The notes beneath the pieces are model-generated. The model made no database searches and was not told the DNA's origin. It saw nothing but the letters and a program-made list of their open reading frames with translations. A stretch of DNA of 12,618 nucleotides from JBEKDJ01 sp050014415. GTDB taxonomy: Bacteria > Desulfobacterota > BSN033 > UBA1163. Every line of letters begins with the position of its first letter. The first letter of the stretch is position 1. The DNA lies in assembly GCA_050014415.1 (NCBI GenBank), contig JBEKDJ010000125.1, positions 1-12,618 of the forward strand, read 5' to 3'. Position numbers and translations under genes: made by a program. Shown in pieces: positions 1-5,189 of this stretch.

Positions 1-104
1 TTTTTTCGCATGCTCGATTCATATCACATCTCCCGATGCCGTTACAAGCAGAATACCCTTTACCAGAGCGGGCCCAATGAGTTTCATAGCTCAATTTCAC
101 CCAC

Positions 105-1019
105 TCAGGTGGGACTTGATCCAAATATATAATCGTCGAGAGAGTCTTGAACGGCTTTGAATGTGAAGTAGTCAGTCGGTCTTAGTTTTATGTGGATTTT
201 AGGCTTTTCCGTAATTGATGGACGCGAAATTTCAGAAAAATCTTCAAGTCCATAAGTTGTTCCGGGCCAGGGATACTCTTCACCTTTCGCTATAGCCATT
301 TCTCGCTCACGGAAAATACCTTGCCTCTTCTGTTCAAGTTCAATTGGAATTGGAATTCTTTTCTCTGAAACAGTTACAGTAATATCTTCTGGACCGAATC
401 CGTCGTCAACATCAACGATCAGTGGAACGCATGGGAGTTCCCGAGACCCTAATTTTGATTTGGAAGGATAAGTAATCGTTGAATCTAAATGAACAGACTT
501 AGGTAAATGGATCGTTGGTGCACCCAACCAAAATATAGTATTTTCACCGCTTCCTCTATATAGAAAAAGATCCCCAAGGATGCTCCTTACTTGTTTCTCA
601 TTTAACGGAGAAGATTCGGAGCGGTCGACTATGACATATCTTCTCCTGCGCCAAGTAAAATGATCTCCCCATATTCTGTACCAGGTCGCTTTTTTTACGA
701 TCTTCCCTGCATATGAGTAAGCTTTCTTTCTTTGACCTTTTAATGAATTCAACTTATTATTTATTTCAACCCTTATCTCATCGATTACCTTTGGAAAAGA
801 TTTCTTATTTCCAGGAAATGTAGGATTATGTTTCTGTCGGCGTGCTATTGCGCATACAAAGTCAAAATACATTTCGTGTTTAAATTTAATGACCAATTGT
901 GCCCTTGAAGTCTTGATAGAAATGGTTTTGTTGACATCATCAAATAAAATATATTCTATTTTTTCCACGGGCTGTGGCTTCTGGGACTGAGGTTTTTTTG
1001 GGGGTTGCATTTTGCTCAT
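105..1019 (-). CDS. Hypothetical protein, 304 aa, no recognised family
   Basis: I do not recognise this protein. It opens with a proline/glutamine/lysine-rich, probably disordered stretch (residues about 5-20, several PxxP-like repeats). A mixed alpha/beta body follows, with a very basic segment near residues 95-130 including a run of four arginines. No catalytic motif, signal peptide or membrane segment is visible. The start is the ATG at 1019; an in-frame ATG three codons later is equally possible, and neither has a clear Shine-Dalgarno. It lies 55 bp downstream of another minus-strand gene and is probably cotranscribed with it. It is divergent from the ubiquitin-like operon, so it may be chromosomal flank or another part of the same element. 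AT content is higher than in the + strand genes, which fits a different origin. Confident that it is a gene, not of any function. Confidence 0.72.
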   Translation of the reverse strand: MSKMQPPKKPQSQKPQPVEKIEYILFDDVNKTISIKTSRAQLVIKFKHEMYFDFVCAIARRQKHNPTFPGNKKSFPKVIDEIRVEINNKLNSLKGQRKKAYSYAGKIVKKATWYRIWGDHFTWRRRRYVIVDRSESSPLNEKQVRSILGDLFLYRGSGENTIFWLGAPTIHLPKSVHLDSTITYPSKSKLGSRELPCVPLIVDVDDGFGPEDITVTVSEKRIPIPIELEQKRQGIFREREMAIAKGEEYPWPGTTYGLEDFSEISRPSITEKPKIHIKLRPTDYFTFKAVQDSLDDYIFGSSPT

Positions 1020-1074
1020 TAGCTTAACTTTATATCATTAACCCCTTTTTTTACAAGAAAAAGAAGGTGATGGA

Positions 1075-1560
1075 TCAGATCTGTGTATTTTTGAAAAACT
1101 GTTCGAAGTATTTTTTTGTAATTTCTTTATTGACTTCTTCATCCTCACTGCATTCAAAAACCCTCTTGAAAAGGGCCGAATCTGTTTTGATTGACCTATT
1201 TATTAAATCAAAATAGATACTCTCTCTTCGTATTCCAGGGAAGTAAATACCTGTCAGCATCTCATCTGGTATTGGGTCTTCATATTCCTCTGGGGCAAGC
1301 CCTGTAATGTCTCTAAGATATTCTATCGCTCGCTTTGTTTGATGACTCTTTGGGTCTGTTAGAAGCTTTGCTCGTGCATATTTACCCAGTTCTACGACAT
1401 TTCGCGGTATGCCAGCGAGTGTCGACATATTCATAATGTCAAGTGTAACGCTATCTAAATCGATACAGTTAAAGGAAGGTGTTGCTTTCAAATACTCGCG
1501 CAATTCCTTCCTTCTTTGGTCTTTGAGACCCTCTATTATTTCTTCAGATTTTGAGGCCAT
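1075..1560 (-). CDS. Hypothetical protein, 161 aa
   Basis: Unrecognised. The sequence is largely helical and charged: an N-terminal Lys/Glu/Arg-rich helix (residues about 1-25), a region containing a VVELGKYARAKLL helix near residue 55, and an acidic/aromatic C-terminus. Two cysteines (near residues 32 and 137) form no metal motif, and no membrane segment is seen. The start is the ATG at 1560. No good ribosome binding site precedes it; instead a perfect 17-bp palindrome lies 7 bp upstream (1567-1583), which could be an operator. It is the first gene of a probable two-gene minus-strand unit with the 304-aa gene. The region is more AT-rich than the rest of the window. Confidence 0.65.
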   Translation of the reverse strand: MASKSEEIIEGLKDQRRKELREYLKATPSFNCIDLDSVTLDIMNMSTLAGIPRNVVELGKYARAKLLTDPKSHQTKRAIEYLRDITGLAPEEYEDPIPDEMLTGIYFPGIRRESIYFDLINRSIKTDSALFKRVFECSEDEEVNKEITKKYFEQFFKNTQI

Positions 1561-1566
1561 ATTTCA

Positions 1567-1583
1567 TCACAAAAATTTTGTGA
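1567..1583. promoter_or_regulatory. Perfect palindrome TCACAAAA-A-TTTTGTGA, candidate operator
   Basis: Eight base pairs of dyad symmetry around a single central base. It ends 7 bp upstream of the minus-strand start codon at 1560, where a repressor would block transcription or translation initiation. No obvious repressor gene is present in the window apart from the excisionase-like HTH protein, so the binding protein is unknown. The symmetry is seen directly; operator function is inferred. Confidence 0.4.
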
Positions 1584-1707
1584 CAGTTTTGAAATTTCAG
1601 GAACAGTTTAAGTTTGTATAGAAAATTATTTAAGCTTTTCGGATGTTTTTCATGTTTATGGTTTAAGAACAGTTTTGAGTTGTCCTTTAGTTTCAATGAG
1701 TTAGGCG

Positions 1708-1736
1708 TTGACATCTCTGATTGGATTTCGTATAAA
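1708..1736 (+). promoter_or_regulatory. Sigma-70 promoter of the ubiquitin-like operon
   Basis: TTGACA (1708-1713) is separated by exactly 17 bp from TATAAA (1731-1736), a near-consensus housekeeping promoter pointing into the + strand operon. Transcription would start near 1743, leaving a leader of about 155 nt before the first ATG at 1898. No other + strand promoter of similar quality was seen between the operon genes. Confidence 0.8.
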
Positions 1737-1742
1737 GTAATT

Positions 1743-1897
1743 AATCTTTGACCCAACCCTTGGGTTTGGCCACCGACAAGCCGTGAAGCCCGCGGCGGGT
1801 TGGGTTAATGGGCGACAGGAAGGGCACCTGTCATCTCTTAAACAGCGACAGGTGCCCTTTTTTGTCGCCTAGAACATGAAGAGAGGAACCCTCAGTC
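1743..1897 (+). ncRNA. Structured 5' leader, candidate attenuator or riboswitch
   Basis: Between the predicted start site and the first ubiquitin-like gene the transcript can form a 9-bp stem, ACCCAACCC (1751-1759) with GGGTTGGGT (1797-1805), enclosing smaller helices such as GGC/GCC. The 5' strand can alternatively fold locally with the following TTGGGTT. Next come an outer 7-bp stem (1811-1817 with 1863-1869) and the intrinsic terminator at 1820-1863. GACAGG at 1814-1819 can also pair with CCTGTC at 1827-1832, which would break the terminator stem. This is the mutually exclusive geometry of an attenuator. I could not match it to a known riboswitch class. The promoter upstream and the translated gene downstream make a regulatory leader more likely than an independent small RNA, though a terminated sRNA of about 120 nt is also possible. 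Confidence 0.5.
1820..1863 (+). terminator. Strong intrinsic terminator upstream of the first ubiquitin-like gene
   Basis: A 13-bp perfect stem, AAGGGCACCTGTC (1820-1832) with GACAGGTGCCCTT (1847-1859), is followed by a T run (1858-1863). It is oriented for + strand transcription and lies between the sigma-70 promoter and the operon, so it must be read through for operon expression. On the minus strand the T run is interrupted, so it is not a terminator for the opposite direction. Confidence 0.8.
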
Positions 1898-2158
1898 ATG
1901 CCCAAACTCATTAGACTCCGAGTGGTCCGCAGGGAAGTGCCAGACGAACTCTACGACGTGGTCGTTGTCGCTGGGATGACGGCTGGCTGGCTTCTGAACA
2001 GGGTGGAAATCCAATCGCGAAGGCTCGTCAGGGACTCGGACAGACGCGAATACCACCCGGATGATGACCTTTTTCAGTGCACCGATGACGGGGACGAGGT
2101 GGTAGCTCTACCTGGGGACTGGGATGGGTATCGGGACTACCTAGAGGTTGAGGAGTGA
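1898..2158 (+). CDS. Ubiquitin-like beta-grasp protein 1, 86 aa
   Basis: This small protein fits the beta-grasp pattern seen in its two downstream neighbours. An N-terminal beta hairpin (LIRLRVVRREV ... YDVVVV) is followed by a helix beginning MTAGWLLNRV, a strand, an acidic turn (YHPDDDLFQ) and a last strand (GDEVVAL). It aligns by eye with the other two genes at 'TA..LL.RV' and 'D.L[FY]'. The core ends near residue 70 and is followed by about 15 extra residues ending LEVEE rather than a terminal diglycine. If it is conjugated, the tail would need trimming, for example after the Gly in GDWDG, which the downstream JAMM peptidase could do (inference). The start ATG is preceded by GAGAGG. The family call rests on pattern and operon context, not on a database match. 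Confidence 0.68.
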   Translation: MPKLIRLRVVRREVPDELYDVVVVAGMTAGWLLNRVEIQSRRLVRDSDRREYHPDDDLFQCTDDGDEVVALPGDWDGYRDYLEVEE

Positions 2159-2228
2159 GGTAGGAAAGGGTGCGGCTGCCGGAGGTAGCCGGAGGTTTTG
2201 ACAAGCCGAAGGAAAGGGGGTGAATCGT

Positions 2229-2528
2229 ATGAAGAGGGTGACTTTAAGAATCGTGGGAAAAGGCTTGGAGATGGTGGTTGAGAACCTTTTGGTCAGGCCC
2301 TCCCTGACGGCTCAAATGCTCCTGGACAGAGTTGACGCACCGGACTATTCGCTCTTCATTATCCGTGGGCGCAAGCGCAGGATGCTGCTGCCTGAGGACG
2401 AACTGTACCCCTTGCTATACGTCAGAAGGGAAAACGAACTCATTGCCATGAAAATTCCCTGGGGCAGGGACTTCCCCCGCTATTGGGGTGATGAGCCTCA
2501 AGCACCTAGTCTGGAGGTCCAGGATTAG
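2229..2528 (+). CDS. Ubiquitin-like beta-grasp protein 2, 99 aa
   Basis: A second small beta-grasp-like protein: strand RVTLRIVG, strand ENLLVRP, helix LTAQMLLDRV, strand SLFIIRG, acidic turn PEDELY, and strand NELIAMKI. The C-terminal extension of about 25 residues passes PWGRDFPRYWG and ends LEVQD, closely resembling the LEVEE end of protein 1. No diglycine terminus is present. I chose the ATG at 2229 over the GTG at 2220, because that GTG overlaps the G-rich Shine-Dalgarno (GGAAAGGGGG). It lies 70 nt after protein 1 in the same operon; the gap contains a tandem GCCGGAGGT repeat. It is probably a substrate of the E1/E2 encoded downstream, or a structural paralogue that is not conjugated. 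Confidence 0.65.
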   Translation: MKRVTLRIVGKGLEMVVENLLVRPSLTAQMLLDRVDAPDYSLFIIRGRKRRMLLPEDELYPLLYVRRENELIAMKIPWGRDFPRYWGDEPQAPSLEVQD

Positions 2529-2615
2529 CAGATTAGGAACTAAGGGAGGTAGTCAAAGCCAACAGAGAGCCCCGGCGAGGCAAGAAAAACCAGAATGGAA
2601 GGAGGTGGAAAAATC

Positions 2616-2849
2616 ATGGATGAAAAAAGACTCGCTGTAAAACTTGCTGCCCAGAAGGACGGCCCAATTTATGAAGTGGCTGTGAGGCCTGGAACAACCC
2701 CGCTTCAAGTGATGGAGCATCTTAACCTTCCGGGGCACAAATTGTTCACCGCTTCGGGCGGAGGGGAGATTCCAAATAACACAGATCTTTTCGCGATAAT
2801 TCAGGATGGCGAAAAGGTTTACGCCGCAACCGAGATGGTGGCGGGTTGA
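2616..2849 (+). CDS. Ubiquitin-like beta-grasp protein 3, 77 aa, glycine-terminal
   Basis: The most ubiquitin-like of the three: 77 residues, close to ubiquitin's 76. Strand 1 is LAVKLAAQ, strand 2 is YEVAVRPG, the helix is PLQVMEHLNL, followed by HKLFTAS, the turn NNTDLF and a final strand EKVYAA. It ends EMVAG, so the last residue is glycine and no processing is needed. It is therefore the best candidate for direct adenylation by the ThiF/E1 enzyme encoded downstream and transfer through the E2-like protein. The start is the ATG at 2616, preceded by AAGGAGGTG at 2599-2607; an upstream in-frame ATG at 2595 lies on the 5' side of that site and is unlikely. A GC-rich hairpin follows the stop codon. 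Confidence 0.75.
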   Translation: MDEKRLAVKLAAQKDGPIYEVAVRPGTTPLQVMEHLNLPGHKLFTASGGGEIPNNTDLFAIIQDGEKVYAATEMVAG

Positions 2850-2861
2850 TTGTTGAACGCA

Positions 2862-2891
2862 GGCGGGGCGTGTAGAGAACATCGCCCCGCC
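2862..2891 (+). promoter_or_regulatory. Intercistronic GC-rich hairpin between Ubl 3 and E2-like gene
   Basis: GGCGGGGCG (2862-2870) pairs perfectly with CGCCCCGCC (2883-2891) across a 12-nt loop. There is no T run, so it is not an intrinsic terminator. It sits between the Ubl 3 stop and the Shine-Dalgarno (AAGGAGGA) of the E2-like gene. Such a stem could protect upstream mRNA or lower downstream expression, favouring excess modifier over enzyme (inference). Confidence 0.5.
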
Positions 2892-2906
2892 GAAGGAGGA
2901 ATAGTG

Positions 2907-3311
2907 ATGGGAAATGTAAGGATACTGAGCGTAAGAGAGCCCGAAAAGGGAAACGAAGACATATGGAGCTTCCTGCGTTCGCTTTGGGGTAGCCGCGAGA
3001 TCGTAAAAGTCAATTTATATGAAAAACCGTCTTGGAGGGAAAAAGGGTGGGTAAAAGAGGGCACTGTTTACAGAGGTAAGTATGTGACCAAATACGGAGC
3101 ATGGGACGGGATGATTGGCGACCGGGCTGGGGAGTTTGAGGTTTTTATTGCTAAGCCGCCGCAGGAGCTAAGGAAGCATGAGCATTGGAAATGCTGGCAA
3201 AAGGCGGGAAAGGGCGAGATTTTTAAGCTTCATATCACCGAAGAGGCCAAGGGCGTGGGAAGCGTGATTCTTAACGTTGAGAACATGATAAACCAATCTT
3301 TCGAATTGTGA
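2907..3311 (+). CDS. E2-like (UBC-fold) ubiquitin-like conjugating protein, 134 aa
   Basis: The C-terminal half carries the pattern I associate with prokaryotic E2-like proteins. A strand (GEFEVFIAKPP, residues 76-85) is followed by an H-x-H-W-x-C motif (H91, H93, C96), a strand (GEIFKLHI) and a terminal helix (VILNVENMINQSF). C96 is the only cysteine in the protein and is the predicted thioester-forming residue. The N-terminal half (residues 1-70) has charged and aromatic strands. The length, 134 aa, is slightly below eukaryotic E2s (about 150). The start is the ATG at 2907 behind AAGGAGGA; an ORF extension to 2850 has no ribosome site. It lies between the ubiquitin-like genes and JAMM/E1. 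The assignment is by motif and context; an unrelated His/Cys protein is the main alternative. Confidence 0.62.
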   Translation: MGNVRILSVREPEKGNEDIWSFLRSLWGSREIVKVNLYEKPSWREKGWVKEGTVYRGKYVTKYGAWDGMIGDRAGEFEVFIAKPPQELRKHEHWKCWQKAGKGEIFKLHITEEAKGVGSVILNVENMINQSFEL

Positions 3312-3321
3312 GGAGGAGAAT

Positions 3322-3957
3322 ATGGAAAGGATTGTAACAAGAGATTACAGGATTTTCGGGCGTCCTTTGTGGTCTTCTGTCAAGACAAACTGTGTTCAGA
3401 TGTCTTTCCCCCTTTTCGACGAGCAGAAGGAGGACGTAATCAAGAAATTGGGAAAAAAGCCAGACGCCGGCGTCCCGATCGACAAAGAAAGCATCAACTT
3501 CAAGGTCAGCAGCTGGCTCCTGATGGATTTTCATGCTGAAGTCTGCGCAAACCGAGGGGTGGAGATAATGGAGCATGTTTGTGGGCTGGACTTCAGCGAT
3601 TTTCTTACCTGGGAAAGGCTAAACAGATTTAATCTGTCCGTTCAGAACGCGTTGTTTGTGAAAGGTGAAGCGTCGTCCAATCTTACATCCCTGATTCATA
3701 TCGAGAACCATGGTTATATCCTCACCGGGTGGGTCCACAACCACACTGGGAACGGAGAAGGAAGTGTTCACCCATCCGGGACTGACATAAAAAACCAGAA
3801 AGCCCTTGAGGTTGGGAACTACGCCGCAGTGGGCGCAATCTTCAGCCAAGACGGATTTATCAGGTTCTTTTCGGACAGACTAAAATTCAACGTTGAGATT
3901 TTGGGGAAGGGGGTGCAAAAGGTTGGTGAGAACCTTTACAGAATTGCCAAAACATGA
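3322..3957 (+). CDS. JAMM/MPN+ (JAB) metallopeptidase, candidate Ubl maturase or deconjugase, 211 aa
   Basis: A JAMM signature is visible. HNH (H139, H141) is followed by S152 and D155, giving the two histidine and one aspartate zinc ligands, and a Gln (Q159) follows as in many JAMM proteins. The upstream catalytic glutamate is probably E81 or E84 in the segment VEIMEHVCG. The spacing from the second His to the Asp is 14 residues rather than the usual 11, implying a small loop insertion, and the Pro that normally follows HxH is Thr. The family includes isopeptidases that cleave ubiquitin-like modifiers, and here it could trim the tails of Ubl 1 and 2 or remove conjugates. A strong AGGAGG site precedes the ATG, 10 nt after the E2-like stop. 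The 3' end overlaps the E1 gene, suggesting coupled translation. Confidence 0.85.
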   Translation: MERIVTRDYRIFGRPLWSSVKTNCVQMSFPLFDEQKEDVIKKLGKKPDAGVPIDKESINFKVSSWLLMDFHAEVCANRGVEIMEHVCGLDFSDFLTWERLNRFNLSVQNALFVKGEASSNLTSLIHIENHGYILTGWVHNHTGNGEGSVHPSGTDIKNQKALEVGNYAAVGAIFSQDGFIRFFSDRLKFNVEILGKGVQKVGENLYRIAKT

Positions 3958-4717
3958 GGTGGCTGTTTATAAGAGCAAACCGATAGAAACCACGGGTCTT
4001 AGTGAAAGAGGTGTTCATAGCAGTCAGATTGAGATCCGAGGGTTCAACCAAGGGAAAATACATGATACAAGGGTGCTTGTCGTGGGCGGTGGCGGACTGG
4101 GAGGAGAGGTGGGGCATGGATTGGCACGGAAGGGTTTCAGGGAAATACATATCTTTGACCCGGACTTTGTTGAACCAAGCAATCTGAATCGCCAGTTTTT
4201 TTTCCCTGAAGATTTCTATGAGGACAAGGCCCCAAGGCTTGTCAGGAATCTGATAGTACATGCAACGGCAGAGTGCACCATGGCAGGATACCCATGGCGG
4301 ATTCAAGAAGCTTATGAGATGGGTTGTGTTCCTGACTGCGACGTAGCGATTGTTTTGGTTGACAATGAAAGTGGACGGATTTTTTGCTCTAAATTTTTCC
4401 GCCACATCCCTATCATCTTTTCCGCCGTCAGCATAGAGTGTGACAGGCTCTATGTCACGATTCAGCAATGCGGCAAGGCGTGTTACAGGTGTGTCGTCCC
4501 GGAACCGGACGTACCGAAGCACCGGTGCCATTTACCTTCATGTATTGATGTAAACAAGGTAGCAGCAGGCTTAGTTTTGTTTGCCGTGGATTCATTAATT
4601 ATGAATCGGGCACGGTCCTGGAATTACAAAGAGGTCTCTCTCACAGGGATATTGCCGGACAGGACTGAGTATATTGAGCGGAAGCCGGACTGTCCCTTAT
4701 GCACAACGACTTTGTGA
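3926..4717 (+). CDS. ThiF/MoeB/E1-like Ubl-activating enzyme, 263 aa
   Basis: The E1-superfamily adenylation domain is clear. GGGGLGG (residues 54-60) is the ATP-binding glycine loop, DPDFVEPSNLNRQ (78-90) carries the conserved Asp and Arg, and CDVAIVLVDN (138-147) matches the ThiF acidic strand. Two CxxC pairs (C186/C189 and C256/C259) form the structural zinc site. C201 or, more likely, C206 (in PSC) sits where ThiF/Uba4 enzymes have their reactive cysteine. The protein would adenylate the C-terminus of one or more ubiquitin-like proteins and pass it to the E2-like protein. The start is uncertain: GTG 3926 or TTG 3923, both behind GGGGAAGGGGG and inside the JAMM gene; TTG 3893 is less likely. 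The length is typical of stand-alone ThiF/MoeB proteins and there is no fused E2 or rhodanese domain. Confidence 0.88.
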   Translation: MRTFTELPKHEVAVYKSKPIETTGLSERGVHSSQIEIRGFNQGKIHDTRVLVVGGGGLGGEVGHGLARKGFREIHIFDPDFVEPSNLNRQFFFPEDFYEDKAPRLVRNLIVHATAECTMAGYPWRIQEAYEMGCVPDCDVAIVLVDNESGRIFCSKFFRHIPIIFSAVSIECDRLYVTIQQCGKACYRCVVPEPDVPKHRCHLPSCIDVNKVAAGLVLFAVDSLIMNRARSWNYKEVSLTGILPDRTEYIERKPDCPLCTTTL

Positions 4718-4734
4718 AAAGGAGGCGAACCACT

Positions 4735-4956
4735 ATGAAGATGGTAATGACTATGGTTATGGTTTGGAACTTTGTAACCATGATTATTTTGGTAAAGCTC
4801 TATCCAACATGGGACCTTCCTTTTCCCTACTCACTATGGGTCGTTGTCGCGGCTCCGGCGATTATGGCCTTTTTCGTGGTTGAGGCTGTAATCGAAGCCA
4901 AGAGAGAATGGATGAAGAGGAAGATGGAGATCAATCGGCACAGCCAGATCGACTGA
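4735..4956 (+). CDS. Small membrane protein, 73 aa, two predicted helices
   Basis: Two hydrophobic segments are evident: residues about 2-21 (rich in Met, Val, Ile) and about 33-51 (SLWVVVAAPAIMAFFVVEAV). A highly charged, probably cytoplasmic helix follows with alternating Lys/Arg/Glu (EAKREWMKRKMEI). The start is the ATG at 4735 behind AAAGGAGGCG, placed 17 nt after the E1 stop; an ORF start at 4699 would lie inside the E1 gene and is rejected. No family is recognised. Its position directly after E1 and before further membrane-anchored proteins suggests the conjugation machinery works at the membrane, but this is inference. Confidence 0.72.
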   Translation: MKMVMTMVMVWNFVTMIILVKLYPTWDLPFPYSLWVVVAAPAIMAFFVVEAVIEAKREWMKRKMEINRHSQID

Positions 4957-4966
4957 GAGGTGTCTC

Positions 4967-5098
4967 ATGCCCGATCAACCCCGTTTTGTGACAAGGAAAA
5001 TATTCAACTTACGACCCAGGGTCTCCGGGACCGATGACCCAACATCCATCCAGACGGAAATCCTTACGCCTATGGGAGAGGTTACGGTCTCGGAGTAA
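4967..5098 (+). pseudogene. Relic copy of the RING-like zinc protein N-terminus (43 codons)
   Basis: The ATG at 4967 opens a 43-codon frame whose product matches the first 43 residues of the zinc protein at 5953 at about 30 positions (both begin M-x-DQPRFVTRKIF). It then meets a TAA just before the cysteine/histidine region. All metal ligands are therefore missing. Differences are scattered and mostly conservative, so the copy is old. Immediately downstream, 5104-5138 resembles an internal piece of the small membrane protein gene at 6327, implying that an original duplicate of both genes lost its middle. A short peptide could still be translated (a GAGGTG site precedes it), acting for instance as an N-terminal competitor, but decay is the simpler reading. 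Confidence 0.72.
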
Positions 5099-5103
5099 CC
5101 AGA

Positions 5104-5138
5104 TGGATGTTCAAACTCTCGGCAATGAAAATGTCCCC
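5104..5138 (+). repeat. Relic of the small membrane protein gene (copy of 6405-6439)
   Basis: TGGATGTTCAAACTCTCGGC here corresponds to TGGATGTTCAAGCTTTCGGC at 6405, and similarity continues to about 5138 (roughly 28 of 35 bases by eye). Together with the preceding pseudogene it marks a degenerate direct repeat of the 5953-6554 gene pair with a large internal deletion. The join falls around GGTCTCGGAGTAA, close to GGTTCGGGAGTT at the 6395 copy. Confidence 0.65.
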
Positions 5139-5189
5139 TTTAGGGACAGGCTCCTCTTCTGAGGTAGCTGGGATGAAAAGGAGATGGAA

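Noticed and set aside
87..95. TAGCTCAAT matching the tRNA D-arm at 11831-11839
   Set aside because: Nine bases only, with no extension on either side; not accepted as the distal attachment site.
1795..1803. GCGGGTTGG matching tRNA-Thr positions 11864-11872, considered as a left attachment site
   Set aside because: Only nine bases match, it lies inside the leader stem, and flanking bases diverge; chance is a sufficient explanation.
1743..1870. Known riboswitch classes (cobalamin, SAM, c-di-GMP, TPP, glycine, fluoride, Moco)
   Set aside because: None of their conserved core motifs could be found; only the general attenuator architecture is supported.
2177..2196. Tandem GCCGGAGGT repeat as ribosome site for an extra small gene
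   Set aside because: The only nearby start (TTG 2197) gives a 27-codon frame overlapping Ubl 2 with no coding character.
1898..2849. MoaD/ThiS sulfur carriers instead of modifiers
   Set aside because: None ends in the diglycine expected for sulfur carriers, and E2-like and JAMM genes adjoin; a conjugation role fits better.
3887..4531. 214-aa open frame on the minus strand
   Set aside because: It lies antisense to the clear ThiF/E1 gene, has no ribosome site and its translation lacks any recognisable domain; it is a shadow of the E1 codons.
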